The position numbers and the translations under genes were made by a program. The notes below the pieces were generated by a model. That model made no database searches and was not told the DNA's origin. It saw only the letters and a program-made list of their open reading frames with translations. From Billgrantia tianxiuensis (GTDB taxonomy: Bacteria > Pseudomonadota > Gammaproteobacteria > Pseudomonadales > Halomonadaceae): a stretch of 64,000 bases of DNA. Below, in pieces: positions 50,131-59,601 of this stretch; the stretch's first letter is position 1; every line of letters begins with the position of its first letter. The DNA lies in the NCBI RefSeq assembly GCF_009834345.1, contig NZ_CP035042.1, positions 4,774,001-4,838,000 on the forward strand, in the 5' to 3' direction.

Positions 50131-50907
50131 TCACTTCTCGACGAAGGCGCGCTCGATCACGTAGTCCCCCGGCTCGCCCATGCGCGGCGAGATGTTGAAG
50201 CCGAGGTCGTCGAGCAGCGCGCTGGTCTCGTCGAGCATCGCCGGGCTGCCGCAGATCATGGCTCGGTCCTGCTTGGGGTCCATCGGCGCAATACCGGTGT
50301 CCTCAAACAGCTTGCCGCTGCGGATGTGGTCGGTGAGGCGGCCCATGGTGTGGAACTCTTCGCGAGTCACGGTGGGATAATAGACCAGCTTCTCCTTGAT
50401 CTCGTCACCCAGGTATTCGTGGGCCGGCAGTTCCTTCTGAATGAAGTCGGCATAGGCCAGCTCGCTGACGCTGCGCACCCCGTGGACGAGAATCACCTTC
50501 TCGAAGCGCTCGTACACTTCCGGATCCTGGATCAGGCTCATGAACGGCGCCAGCCCGGTACCGGTAGAGAGGAAATAGAGGTTGCGTCCCGGCAGCAGGT
50601 CATCGGTGACCAGGGTGCCGGTGGGCTTGCGGCTGACCATGATCTGGTCGCCCACCTTGAGGTGCTGCAGGCGCGAGGTCAGCGGGCCGTCGGGAACCTT
50701 GATGCTGAAGAACTCGAGGTGGTCCTCGTAGTTGGGGCTGGCGATGGAGTAAGCACGCATCAGCGGCTTGCCGTCCACTTCCAGGCCGATCATGACGAAC
50801 TGACCGTTCTTGAAGCGCAGGCTACGCTCACGGGTGGTGCGGAAGCTGAACAGGGTATCGTTCCAGTGATGGACGCTGAGAACGTCTTCCAATGCAAACT
50901 TGCTCAT
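50131..50907 (-). CDS. fpr: Ferredoxin/flavodoxin-NADP+ reductase
   Basis: FAD enzyme of 258 aa exchanging electrons between NADPH and ferredoxin/flavodoxin. FAD-binding 'RAYSIASPNYEDHLEFFSIKVPDGPLTSRL', NADP-binding 'LSTGTGLAPFMSLI' and 'AMICGSPAMLDE' and the C-terminal 'ERAFVEK' match the bacterial subclass I Fpr of Pseudomonas and Azotobacter. Longer upstream frame in an AT-rich region is rejected; the ATG at 50907 has AGGAGT before it. Divergent from a LysR gene. Confidence 0.95.
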   Translation of the reverse strand: MSKFALEDVLSVHHWNDTLFSFRTTRERSLRFKNGQFVMIGLEVDGKPLMRAYSIASPNYEDHLEFFSIKVPDGPLTSRLQHLKVGDQIMVSRKPTGTLVTDDLLPGRNLYFLSTGTGLAPFMSLIQDPEVYERFEKVILVHGVRSVSELAYADFIQKELPAHEYLGDEIKEKLVYYPTVTREEFHTMGRLTDHIRSGKLFEDTGIAPMDPKQDRAMICGSPAMLDETSALLDDLGFNISPRMGEPGDYVIERAFVEK

Positions 50908-51015
50908 GCCGACTCCTGAATATTCCTTAATCGAATAATGAACAGGGCAATACGATTTGCTTGCATTATAAGAGCGCAAGGTATATCTGTTAATTGGATT
51001 GTATGGATATCGTTT

Positions 51016-51036
51016 ATCTATACTCCTGATATAGAT
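51016..51036. promoter_or_regulatory. Dyad in the fpr/LysR divergent promoter
   Basis: ATCTATA-N7-TATAGAT lies 18 bp before the LysR start in a 146-bp AT-rich region (50908-51053). The same region also holds AATATTCC...AATAATG and TATAAGAG segments that may be the fpr promoter. The dyad is a plausible LysR-type operator. Confidence 0.5.
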
Positions 51037-51053
51037 CAAATTTGAGCCATTTC

Positions 51054-51980
51054 ATGCACTTCACCCTGCGCCAGCTCGAGGTATTCGTCGCCGTCGCCCA
51101 GCACGAGAGCGTTTCCCGTGCCGCACGGGCACTCTCCCTGTCACAGTCCGCCACCAGCACCGCCCTGGCCGAGCTCGAGCGCCAGTTCGACTGCCAGCTG
51201 CTCGACCGTGTCGGCAAGCGGCTGCGGCTCAATGCGCTGGGCTTCCAGCTGCTGCCCAAGGCAGTGGCGCTGCTCGACCGTGCCGAGGAGATCGAGGAGA
51301 TCCTGCATGGCCAGCAAGGCATCGGCTCGCTCGACGTGGGCGCCACCCTGACCATCGGCAACTACTTGGCAACGCTGTTGATCAGTGACTTCATGCAGCG
51401 CCACCCGGGGAGCCGGGTACGCTTGGCGGTACGCAACACGCGCGAGATCATCGACCGCGTGCGTCAGCACGAGCTCGACCTGGGGCTCATCGAAGGGCAC
51501 TGCGAGGAAGAGGACGTGATCACCCAGCCCTGGGTGGAGGACGAACTATCAGTGTTCTGCTCCCCCCGCCATCCACTGGCCGGGCAGGGGCCGGTGGAAC
51601 TCGACCGACTGCTGCGTGAGGCCTGGATCATGCGCGAGCAGGGCTCGGGCACCCGCATGACCCTGGAGCAGGCCGCACGGCACCGGCGCGGACGCTTCAA
51701 CACGCTACTGGAGCTCGAGCATACCGAAGGGATCAAGCGAGCGGTGGAATCGGGCCTCGGCATTGGCTGCGTATCCAAACTGGCGCTGCGCGATGCCTTC
51801 CGGCGTGGCAGCCTGGTGCCGATTCCCACGCCGGAACTCGACCTGAGCCGCCAGTTCGCCTTCATCTGGCACCGTCACAAGTACCTGGCCACCGGCATGC
51901 GCGAGTTCCTGCGCCTGTGCCGGCAGATGACCGAGGGGGTCAGGCGCAGCGACGAGATCGATCTACCGCCGGTGTCCTGA
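51054..51980 (+). CDS. LysR family regulator divergent from fpr (FinR-like)
   Basis: About 308 aa. HTH 'FTLRQLEVFVAVAQHESVSRAARALSLSQSATSTALAELERQFDCQLLDR' starts at residue 3 from the ATG at 51054; a TTG 12 nt upstream is the alternative. Effector domain 'LDVGATLTIGNYLATLLI' to 'GIGCVSKLALRDAF' is of the CysB/CbbR-like type. In pseudomonads a LysR protein, FinR, is divergent from and activates fpr under oxidative stress; context suggests the same here. Confidence 0.85.
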   Translation: MHFTLRQLEVFVAVAQHESVSRAARALSLSQSATSTALAELERQFDCQLLDRVGKRLRLNALGFQLLPKAVALLDRAEEIEEILHGQQGIGSLDVGATLTIGNYLATLLISDFMQRHPGSRVRLAVRNTREIIDRVRQHELDLGLIEGHCEEEDVITQPWVEDELSVFCSPRHPLAGQGPVELDRLLREAWIMREQGSGTRMTLEQAARHRRGRFNTLLELEHTEGIKRAVESGLGIGCVSKLALRDAFRRGSLVPIPTPELDLSRQFAFIWHRHKYLATGMREFLRLCRQMTEGVRRSDEIDLPPVS

Positions 51981-52006
51981 CCCTCTAGTTTCCTACCCTC
52001 TGTCCG

Positions 52007-54070
52007 TCAGCGATCGCGCAGGCGGAAGCCGCCCACCACCCGAGCCAGGCGGTCAGCCTGCTCGCTGAGCCTCTCGGCGGCGGTGGTCGACTCCTCCACC
52101 AGCGCGGCGTTCTGCTGGATCGTGCGGTCGAGGTCGGCCACCGCCACGCTGACCTGGCCGATGCCATCGCTCTGTTCGCCAGCTGCCATGCTGATCTCGC
52201 CGAGCATGTTGGCCACCCGGTTCACGCTGGCCATCAGCTCGCCCATGCTCTCGCCGGCACGGCTCACCAGCTCGGTGCCGTTGACGACACGCTGGCTGGA
52301 TGCCTCGATCAGCGCGCGAATGTCGCGCGAGGCCTCGGCGCTGCGTGTGGCGAGCTGGCGCACTTCGCCCGCTACCACGGCGAAGCCGCGGCCGTGCTCA
52401 CCGGCCCGGGCGGCTTCGACCGAGGCGTTGAGCGCCAACAGATTGGTCTGGAAGGCGATGCCGTCGATGACCTTGACGATCTCGCCGATCTGCTCCGAGG
52501 AGCGACTGATCTCCTGCATGGTATCCACCACCTGGCCGACCGTGTCGCCAGAGCGCTGGGCGACCTCGGCGGCTGACTTCGACAGGCCGTTGGCCTCCCG
52601 CGACGAGGCCGAGGTGTGCTCGACGGTGGCCGAGATCTGCTCCATCGAGGCGGAGGTCTGTTGCAGGCTGGCAGCGGCCTGCTCGGTGCGCCGCGACAGG
52701 TCCTCACCGCCGCTGGCGATCTCGCTGGCCGCCACGCGTACCGATTCGCTGCTGTCGCGCACGTCGATCAGCACGTCGTGAATCTTGTCGACGAAGGCAT
52801 TGAACTGGGTGGCCAGCTCGGCACTCTCGTCACGCCCGCGCACCGGCAGTCGCTGGGTCAGGTCGCCATTGCCACTGGCGATCTCGCGCATGCGCTCGGC
52901 CAGCAGGCGCAGCGGCCGGGATACGCGCGTGCCCACCCACCACAGGGCGGCGAGCCCCAGTGCCGCCAGCAGCAGGCCGACCAGCGCCATGCCCAGGGTA
53001 TCGGCGCGCCGCTGCTCGCCCAGCACCTCCTGTAGCGTTGTCAGCTCACCCATCACGGCCGTCTCGGGCAGGCGGATCAGCAGCGTCCAGGGCATCTCGC
53101 TAGCCCCAATGGTGAACGGCTGATAACGCTCCAGCATGCCGGCCCGCGCCAGACTGACACTCTCGCCCCGTTCGCGGGCTTGTTCGATGGCACCGAGCAC
53201 CTCGGCGTCGAAAGTCTCGCTGGCTGCCGCACCGAGCCGGTCGGCATCGCCGGTATGGGCCACCAGGCCACCGCGCCCCGCCACCAGCGCCATTTCGCCC
53301 GCCCCGCCGTAGAGCGACTGGTTGGCCTCGAGCAGCAGTGCCTGGATGAAGTCGAGTGCCAGGTCGACCCCGGCGACACCACGAAACGCGCCATCGACGA
53401 CGATCGGCACGTTGAACGAGGTAACCAGCAGCGTCTCACCGCCATAGTCGTAGGGTGCCGGGTCGATGATGCAAGGTGCGAGCGTCTCGCGTGGGCAGAG
53501 GTAATACTCGCCTTCGCGCACACCGCTGGCGAGCACGGTCGTGCTCTCCATGGTCTCGCCTAGTGGCAGCACCTCGACGCGGCCCTCTCCAGTGCGATAC
53601 CACCAGGGCATGAAGCGACCGCTGCCGTCGTAGCCGTCGGCTTCGCCGAGGTCGGCATACAGCGCATCGCGGCCGAAGGCATCGGGCTCCCAGCCGATGA
53701 AGGCGTCTAGCAACGAGGGATTTTCGACCACGCTCTGACGCACCAGGTTGGAGAGCTCGCGGCGGCTCAAGGACAGGGCGCGACGTCCGCTGGCGTCCTG
53801 CTGGCCCATCAGCGCATTGGTGTCGGCCAGTTGGGTGGCCAGGGTCAGCGCGTGTTCGAGTTCACGCTGGATACGGCCAGCCTCGGCATCGGCCAGCACC
53901 GCCAGGCGTTCGTCGATCGCTCCCTCGAGCAGTTCCCGGGTATGGGTTTCGACGGTCTGCTGGGTACGTGCCGAGGAGAACAGACCATAGACGACCAGGG
54001 CCACGACCACGGCCAACAGGCAGGGTCCGGCCAGCAGGACCACGAATTGACGGATCGATTTGAGATGCAT
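52007..54070 (-). CDS. Methyl-accepting chemotaxis protein with dCache-like sensor
   Basis: 687-aa chemoreceptor. TM1 about residues 9-30, a periplasmic dCache-like domain ('[36 protein letters not shown]', '[16 protein letters not shown]'), TM2 about 345-370, HAMP ('[28 protein letters not shown]') and a signalling domain with the hairpin tip '[33 protein letters not shown]'. The C-terminus lacks the NWETF-type CheR tether. Ligand unknown; the WWYR motif is common in amino-acid-sensing dCache domains. Confidence 0.93.
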   Translation of the reverse strand: MHLKSIRQFVVLLAGPCLLAVVVALVVYGLFSSARTQQTVETHTRELLEGAIDERLAVLADAEAGRIQRELEHALTLATQLADTNALMGQQDASGRRALSLSRRELSNLVRQSVVENPSLLDAFIGWEPDAFGRDALYADLGEADGYDGSGRFMPWWYRTGEGRVEVLPLGETMESTTVLASGVREGEYYLCPRETLAPCIIDPAPYDYGGETLLVTSFNVPIVVDGAFRGVAGVDLALDFIQALLLEANQSLYGGAGEMALVAGRGGLVAHTGDADRLGAAASETFDAEVLGAIEQARERGESVSLARAGMLERYQPFTIGASEMPWTLLIRLPETAVMGELTTLQEVLGEQRRADTLGMALVGLLLAALGLAALWWVGTRVSRPLRLLAERMREIASGNGDLTQRLPVRGRDESAELATQFNAFVDKIHDVLIDVRDSSESVRVAASEIASGGEDLSRRTEQAAASLQQTSASMEQISATVEHTSASSREANGLSKSAAEVAQRSGDTVGQVVDTMQEISRSSEQIGEIVKVIDGIAFQTNLLALNASVEAARAGEHGRGFAVVAGEVRQLATRSAEASRDIRALIEASSQRVVNGTELVSRAGESMGELMASVNRVANMLGEISMAAGEQSDGIGQVSVAVADLDRTIQQNAALVEESTTAAERLSEQADRLARVVGGFRLRDR

Positions 54071-54178
54071 TGGGCGCTCTCGCTGAAAGGGGAAGCATGT
54101 TGCAGCGAAGTAAACTTCACAGCCATGCCTACCTTATCGGCAAGAACGCCCACGCCTTGAGCGGAAGTCGTGGCTCGC

Positions 54179-54607
54179 TCAGCGCATATCGCTGACGGCT
54201 TCCTGGATATCGTTCAGCGGCGCCTTGGACAGATCCTTGTCCAGGGTGTGGATGATCAGCTTGGTGGTGGGTCCATCGAGCTTGTCGCGTAGCACGCCCA
54301 GAAAACGCGGCGGGGCCACCAGGATCAGTTTGTCCATGCTGTTGTCGACCCGCGCCTTGTAGATGCGCTCGGCAATCTGCTTGGCGAAGATCTCCGCCTC
54401 ATGATCCAGGGCGACGCTGTCGCCGCGGCTGGCACGTCGCGTATGGGATGTCGACTCGTCGACGCTTCCCGTGGTACCGGTGACCAGATCGCCCTCGTGC
54501 AGGCGCCCTTCGGCGTGCACCAGACTTTCCTTTTCCTCGAGCTTGAGCGCATCGCGAGTGAACACGCGCGCCCGAGCGGCATCGGCGACCACGATATACG
54601 TTGTCAT
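54179..54607 (-). CDS. Host-attachment family protein (baeRF-type release-factor-like fold)
   Basis: 142-aa protein. 'TTYIVVADAARARVFTRD', 'HEAEIFAKQIAERIYKARVDNSMDKLILVAPPRFLGVLRDKL' and 'DLSKAPLNDIQEAV' are characteristic of the family annotated 'host attachment protein', which resembles archaeal/eukaryotic release-factor domains (baeRF). Its name reflects an old Agrobacterium observation; function is unproven. GAGAGG precedes the ATG at 54607; a longer frame to 54703 is not supported. Confidence 0.78.
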   Translation of the reverse strand: MTTYIVVADAARARVFTRDALKLEEKESLVHAEGRLHEGDLVTGTTGSVDESTSHTRRASRGDSVALDHEAEIFAKQIAERIYKARVDNSMDKLILVAPPRFLGVLRDKLDGPTTKLIIHTLDKDLSKAPLNDIQEAVSDMR

Positions 54608-54725
54608 AGCCTCTCCTTGATGCAGTATATGGGAACGCCCGCGGCGGGCTCTCGACTTCAACATGGCAAGGGCCGCCAGGAAGGTCAACCGGCTGTCCCT
54701 CAAGCCCCTTGTCTAGAGCTCTTGT

Positions 54726-55535
54726 CTAGAGCACCTTGCGCCGCAGCAGTCCCGTCACCGCTTCGCCGATCAGTACCAGCACGATGATGGCGATCAGGAT
54801 GGTGGCCACCGTGGGCCAGGCGAAGGTGTCGATGGCCCCTTGCAGGATCACTCCGATACCACCGGCACCGACCAACCCAAGTACCGTCGACTCGCGGATG
54901 TTGATATCCCAGCGCAGGATGACGATGGCGAAGAAGGCCGGCATCACCTGCGGCACGATGGCATAGGCGATCACCTTGGCCTTGGAAGCGCCGGTGGCTT
55001 CCATGGCCTCCACCGGCCGACGGTCGATCTCCTCGATCGCCTCGCCCATCAGCTTGCCGATGAAGCCCACCGAGCGAAACATGATGGCCAGAATCCCCGC
55101 CAACACACCCGGGCCGAAGATGGCCACGAACAGAAGCGCCCAGATGATGGTGTTCACCGAACGACTGGAGACCAGGATGAAGCGTCCCAGCCACAGACAG
55201 GCACGATTGGGCGTGGTGTTCTGGGCGGCGATATAGGAGACCGGCAGCGCGATGAAAATCGTCAGCGCAGTGGCCAGCGTGGCGATGTGCACCGTCTCCA
55301 GCAGCGCATTGGTGATGGCCGCCAAGCGCGAGGGATCGGGCGGCCACATGCGCGCGCCCAAGTTCGAGATCTGGTTGGGAGCATCCCATACCCAGGGCCA
55401 GAAGATGTCGATGTCGCGCACCGCCCAGTAGACCACCATCACGGTGACGAGCAGCACGGCGTAGCGAATCAGGCGCTGCTTGCGATCGTAGCGCCGCCAC
55501 ACGCGGTCGGCCATGGCACCGGCGTGATCTACCAT
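54726..55535 (-). CDS. phnE: Phosphonate-type ABC permease PhnE (second copy)
   Basis: 269-aa permease with about six membrane segments and the EAA loop 'EEIDRRPVEAMEATGASKAKVIAYAIVPQVMPAF'. The start ATG overlaps the stop of the upstream phnE (ATGGTAG). The last gene of the phnD-phnC-phnE-phnE unit. The two permeases differ in sequence and probably form a heterodimer. Confidence 0.92.
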   Translation of the reverse strand: MVDHAGAMADRVWRRYDRKQRLIRYAVLLVTVMVVYWAVRDIDIFWPWVWDAPNQISNLGARMWPPDPSRLAAITNALLETVHIATLATALTIFIALPVSYIAAQNTTPNRACLWLGRFILVSSRSVNTIIWALLFVAIFGPGVLAGILAIMFRSVGFIGKLMGEAIEEIDRRPVEAMEATGASKAKVIAYAIVPQVMPAFFAIVILRWDINIRESTVLGLVGAGGIGVILQGAIDTFAWPTVATILIAIIVLVLIGEAVTGLLRRKVL

Positions 55536-56337
55536 ATCTTCTTCCTCACCCAGCCGCTGATGCCTTCGCTGACCAGGATCACGGCGATGATCGTGAGCAG
55601 GATGGCGAAAGCGAAATCGTAGTCGTAGCGACCGAAGGCATTCATCAGGGTGCCGCCGATCCCCCGGCGCCGACGATGCCGACCACCGCCGAGGCGCGCA
55701 GGTTGCTGTCGAGCTGATACATGGAGAGCCCTACCTGGCGCGGCAGGATTTGCGGGAACACGGCATAGACCAAGGTCGCGAAGTAACCCGCCCCGGCTGC
55801 CTTCATCGCCTCGACCTGGCCCCAGTCGATCTCCTCAATCTCTTCGGCCAGCAGCTTGCCGACGAAGCCTATCGAGTAGACCGTTAGGGTAAGGATACCG
55901 GCCAGCGGCCCGAAGCCTACCGCCGCGACGAAGAGGATGGCCACGATCACCGGATGAAAGCTGCGCGAGACGATGATCACTGCGCGCCCGAGCAGATAGA
56001 TCGGCTTGGGAGCCACGTTCTTGGCCGCCATCACCGCAAACGGAATCGACAGTGCCACACCAAGCAGGGTGGCCAGGATGGCGATCTGGAAACTCTCCTT
56101 GAAGCCGCTGATCAGCAAGCCGCTGCGCTCGAAGCTGGGCGGAAAGCCGCCGCCGAAGATACGTGCCGCCCGCGGCAGGCCCTCGCTGATGCGCGCCCAG
56201 TTGAACGGCAGCGAGCCCAAGGCCCATACCAGGTAGACGATCACCGCCAGCCACAGCCCATAGCGCAGCACTGGATTGGAAATGAAGGGCGGCTTGCGCC
56301 AGGTGCGCGGCACGCCGGCGTGGTCAGGTGGAGTCAT
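55529..56337 (-). CDS. phnE: Phosphonate-type ABC permease PhnE (first copy), frameshifted
   Basis: Permease of about 269 aa with the EAA loop 'EEIDWGQVEAMKAAGAGYFATLVYAVFPQILPR'. The start 'MTPPDHAGVPRTW' at 56337 overlaps the phnC end by 14 nt. The frame is lost at CCCCC 55661-55665; one added base gives 'VGAGGIGGTLMNAFGRYDYDFAFAILLTIIAVILVSEGISGWVRKKIW' read across the repair (shown in pieces by the two frames) and a stop at 55529-55531. Confidence 0.88.
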
Positions 56338-57130
56338 GGGCCACCCCTTGTGTCGAACGGCCGGGCTCCGCGGTGATCTCCTCCTCGGCCGTCTCGATAC
56401 CACCATAGATGGCGTCGAGCGCCTCCTTGCCGAAATCAGCCGGCGCACCGTCGAAGATCATCCGCCCGTGACGCAGGCCGACGATGCGCTCGGTGTAGGC
56501 CTTGGCCTGGGCCACGTTGTGGATGTTGATCAATACCGGCAGCGAGAGTTCGTGAGCCAGGCTCTGCAGCAGCTTCATGATCTGCTCGGAGGTTCGCGGG
56601 TCAAGCGAGGCAGTGGGTTCGTCGGCGAGCAGGATCTCGGGCTCCTGCATCAGCGCCCGCACCACGCCGACCCTCTGCCGCTCGCCGCCCGAAAGCTCGT
56701 CGGCCCGCTTGTTGGCGTAGTGGGCGATACCCACCCGCTCCATCAACTGGAAGGCGCGCTCGATGTCGCTCTGTGGGTAGCGCCGGGTGATCGCCTGAAA
56801 CAGGTTGACGTAGCCGAGCCGACCGGCCAGCACGTTCTCCATCACCGTCAGCCGATCGATCAGGTTGAAGCCCTGGAAGACCATGCCGATCTTGCGCCGG
56901 GCCCGACGCAGTTCGCGCCCCTTGAGCGTCACCAGCTCGGTGCCGTTGAGCCTGATCGAACCGGAAGTCGGCTCCACCAGGCGATTGATACAGCGCAGCA
57001 TGGTGCTCTTGCCGGCCCCGGAGGCACCGACGATGGATACCACGCTGCTGCCCTCCACCGTCAGATCCAGCTCCTTGAGCACCGGCTCGTCACGGCCGTA
57101 GCGCTTGACCAGTTTCGAAATTTCCAGCAT
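56324..57130 (-). CDS. phnC: Phosphonate-type ABC ATPase PhnC
   Basis: 268-aa ATPase. Walker A 'GASGAGKSTMLRCINRL', Q-loop 'MVFQGFNLIDRLTVMENVLAGRLG', signature 'LSGGERQRVGVVRALMQEP', Walker B 'EILLADEPTASLD' and H-loop 'LINIHNV'. The Q-loop wording is typical of PhnC. It follows phnD by about 70 nt. Confidence 0.95.
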   Translation of the reverse strand: MLEISKLVKRYGRDEPVLKELDLTVEGSSVVSIVGASGAGKSTMLRCINRLVEPTSGSIRLNGTELVTLKGRELRRARRKIGMVFQGFNLIDRLTVMENVLAGRLGYVNLFQAITRRYPQSDIERAFQLMERVGIAHYANKRADELSGGERQRVGVVRALMQEPEILLADEPTASLDPRTSEQIMKLLQSLAHELSLPVLINIHNVAQAKAYTERIVGLRHGRMIFDGAPADFGKEALDAIYGGIETAEEEITAEPGRSTQGVAHDST

Positions 57131-57201
57131 TCATCCACCTCACGTACAAGGGACAGGTGCGCCCCCGGCCATGCCGGGGGCGCCGGCGCCACGCGCCAGG
57201 C

Positions 57202-58208
57202 TCACTCCTGTTCCAGATCCTCGCGGGTGTAGCGCACGCCGTTGGCGGACTGGATGGTGCGGATCACTTCCCAGTGCTCCTGGTAGTTGATGGGAATGAA
57301 CTTCTCCACGCCCTCGAACTCGTCGCCCAGCGCAGTGCCCGCGAAGTCGAAGGAGAAGAAGGCCTCCTCGATCTTCTCGACCAGGTCGGGATGCAGGTTA
57401 TGCGCATAGTTGTAGGAGGTGGTGGGGAAGCGATCGGATTCGTAGATCAGGCGCACCTCGTCCTCGTCGTACAGGCCGCGCGCGGCCATGCGCTCGACCA
57501 CCTCGGAAGCCACCGGCGCGGCATCGTAGTCGCGGGCGACCACGCCCAGCATCGATTGATCGTGGCTGCCCGAGTAGACCACCTCGTAGTCTTCGTCGGG
57601 CACGATGCCGAGCTCCGGGAACAGGGCGCGCGGCGCCTGGTTGCCGGAGTTGGAGGTGGGAGAGGTGTGCGCGACCCGCTTGCCCTTGAGGTCCTCCATC
57701 TCCTCGATGTCGGAGTCGACATGGGTGTAGACCTGCAGGGTGTAGCCGAACTGGCCATCGTCGGAGCCCATCAGGGCGAACGGCACGGCGCCGGCGAGGT
57801 TCACGGCGAATGGCGTCGGGCCGGTGGAAAAGCCGGCGATATGCAGCCGGCCGCTGCGCATGGCCTCGACTTGCGCCGAGTTGGACTGCACGGCGAAGAA
57901 GCGCACGTTGCGTCCGGTAACCTCCTGCAAGTGATCGATGAAAGGCTGCCAGATGTCGGAGTAGATCGCCGGATCCTCTACCGGGGTGTAGGCGAAGATC
58001 AGCGTATCGGGATCGGCCCACTCGGATTCGTCGGCGGGGCGGTCGGCGACCATGTCACCATCCTCGTCGCAGTAGAGGGCATCCAGGTCACCGCGCGGGC
58101 AATCGGTTTGAGCCTGGGCCTGAGCCGATAGCAGCAGGGCCAGCGGCAGCAGCGAGGAGAAGGCCAGGGTGGCCAGGGGGACGGTAAGAAAGGCTTGGCT
58201 ATTGTCAT
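57202..58208 (-). CDS. phnD: Phosphate/phosphite/phosphonate-binding protein PhnD, frameshifted in the signal peptide
   Basis: Periplasmic binding protein. Body: 'LIFAYTPVEDPAIYSDIWQPFIDHL', 'HIAGFSTGPTPFAVN', 'GKRVAHTSPTSNSGNQAPRAL' (the S-T-S-G-type anion loop) and 'YSGSHDQSMLGVVARDYDAAPVAS'. The signal peptide is one frame off: adding a base at GG 58192-58193 gives 'MTIAKPFLTVPLATLAFSS..' ending 'SAQAQAQ'. The mature N-terminus has an acidic 'CDEDGDMVAD' loop reminiscent of calcium-binding loops. Ligand (phosphonate, phosphite or phosphate) cannot be fixed; no C-P lyase genes are near. Confidence 0.88.
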
Positions 58209-58355
58209 TGGCGTGTCTCTCTGTATCACTGTCATTATGTTGTTTTCAGCGATGGCGGGAGCGAGGATGCCCGGAGAAGCCGCTCATCTGCTCGAAAGCG
58301 AACACGGGAGGTTCCAAATGATCGCAAACGAAACTAACCAACAATCTAGGTAGTA

Positions 58356-58371
58356 TGACAATACGATGTCA
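58356..58371 (-). promoter_or_regulatory. Dyad/-35-like element in the phnD/phosphatase divergent region
   Basis: TGACA-N6-TGTCA at 58356-58371 is an inverted repeat; on the minus strand it contains a consensus TTGACA that could be the phnD -35 box. It overlaps the start of the divergent phosphatase gene. No good -10 follows at 17 bp, so it may be only an operator. Confidence 0.35.
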
Positions 58372-58956
58372 ATTCGATTTCATTCCGCTTCGGGCCAACG
58401 CAACAACCGCTATCTCCTGATGCGCCACGGCCATAGCCAGGCCAATGCCGAGCACCTCATCATCAGCACTCCGGCCCGTGGGCTTGCGGGATATGGACTC
58501 TCGGCAGCAGGCCAGGTGCAGTTGGACGAACTGCTCGCCAACTGGCGCTGGCCGTTCCCGACCCGTATCCTGCATTCCGACTTTCTGCGCACCACCGAGA
58601 CCGCCAGGCGAGTGGCCGATCACTTCGGCCTTGGATTGCAACCCGAGCCACGCCTGCGCGAGCGCGATTTCGGCAGCTTCGAGGGGCTCCCGGACAGCCG
58701 CTATCCAGAGGTTTGGGCCCATGACGCGCGCAGCCCCGAGCACTGCGAATACGGTGTCGAGAGCGTGGCCAGCGTGGCAGCCCGTATGCAGGGCGTCATC
58801 GCCTCACTGGAGCAGACGCTGCGTGACGAAACCATCCTGCTGGTGAGTCATGGCGACCCGCTGCAGATCATGCTGACCGCTCTCGAGGGACGCCTGCTGA
58901 GCGAACACCGCGCCCGCGAGCCGCTGCTGCCCGCCAGCATCACTATGCTCGACTGA
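58366..58956 (+). CDS. Histidine phosphatase family protein
   Basis: 196-aa member of the phosphoglycerate-mutase-like superfamily. Catalytic 'LLMRHGHSQAN' (phospho-His about residue 21), Arg in 'LRTTETARRVADHF', acid in 'LRERDFGSFEG' and second His in 'LLVSHGDPLQIML'. No mutase insertions, so phosphatase activity is likely. Weak ribosome site at the ATG. Divergent from phnD, which suggests release of phosphate from an imported or related compound. Confidence 0.8.
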   Translation: MSIRFHSASGQRNNRYLLMRHGHSQANAEHLIISTPARGLAGYGLSAAGQVQLDELLANWRWPFPTRILHSDFLRTTETARRVADHFGLGLQPEPRLRERDFGSFEGLPDSRYPEVWAHDARSPEHCEYGVESVASVAARMQGVIASLEQTLRDETILLVSHGDPLQIMLTALEGRLLSEHRAREPLLPASITMLD

Positions 58957-59079
58957 GCGCAGACGCTCGGTTTCCCGATGTAACGGCTGACGCTCGTCCT
59001 CCAACTGAGGTAGCATCGAGACACCGGCAGGGAGGTCGGTCACTTCATCGTACTGCGATGCTTCAACGGGAGGACCCCG

Positions 59080-59508
59080 ATGCGACAGTTTCTCTTTCCC
59101 CGCCGCCCCATGTCCCGCGGCGTCCTGCTCTTCATTCACGCTCTGCTCCAACTCGGCCTGCTGGCTGCCGCCGCGCTGTGGCTGCTGCCGCGCTCGCCTT
59201 GGCTCACCGCCGTTGAGTGGAACCAAGTCTGGCCGAGCCTTGCAGTGGGGGCCGGGCTCTGGATGGCCGCGGCACTCACCTTGCGTCTGCTCGTCGAACT
59301 TTGCTTGTTGCCGTACCACTTGGGCCCCCGGGAGGGCTTTGCCCCCGGCGACATGGTGACCCGCTCCTTCGAGCGTCGACCAGCCGTGCACGATGCCCAG
59401 GCGGCCTGGACCAGCGAGGCACGTTCGATCGAAATCGAGCCCAGCGTTCTCGGCAGCGCACGGGTAACGCGTCCCGCCGACCCCTTGAGACCACAAGGGG
59501 GCATCTGA
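59080..59508 (+). CDS. Small membrane protein of unknown function
   Basis: 142 aa with two predicted membrane segments (about residues 15-37 and 50-75), a basic N-terminus and a cytoplasmic tail of about 60 residues containing 'SFERRPAVHDAQAAW'. GGGAGGACC before the ATG supports translation. I do not recognise the family; it stands alone between two unrelated genes. Confidence 0.55.
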   Translation: MRQFLFPRRPMSRGVLLFIHALLQLGLLAAAALWLLPRSPWLTAVEWNQVWPSLAVGAGLWMAAALTLRLLVELCLLPYHLGPREGFAPGDMVTRSFERRPAVHDAQAAWTSEARSIEIEPSVLGSARVTRPADPLRPQGGI

Positions 59509-59549
59509 TGGTGCGCTCCTGAAGGCCTGGCAACCTTTCGCCGCATTTC

Positions 59550-59571
59550 CTTATGTAAAGCTCATGTAAAG
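59550..59571 (+). repeat. Two 11-bp direct repeats at the promoter of the diguanylate cyclase gene
   Basis: CTTATGTAAAG (59550-59560) and CTCATGTAAAG (59561-59571) are tandem, differ at one base and have exactly 11-bp period, like sites of OmpR/PhoB-type regulators. They occupy the -35 region of an extended -10 promoter TGTTATGAT (-10 TATGAT, 59578-59583), so an activator bound there could recruit polymerase. Confidence 0.6.
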
Positions 59572-59601
59572 TTCTGTTATGATCGGCCCACCGCCCGATG
59601 G

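Noticed and set aside
58218..58235. A Pho box (CTGTCAT at 58229) upstream of phnD
   Set aside because: Only one half-site is good. No second CTGTCAT-like heptamer occurs at the required 11-bp spacing.
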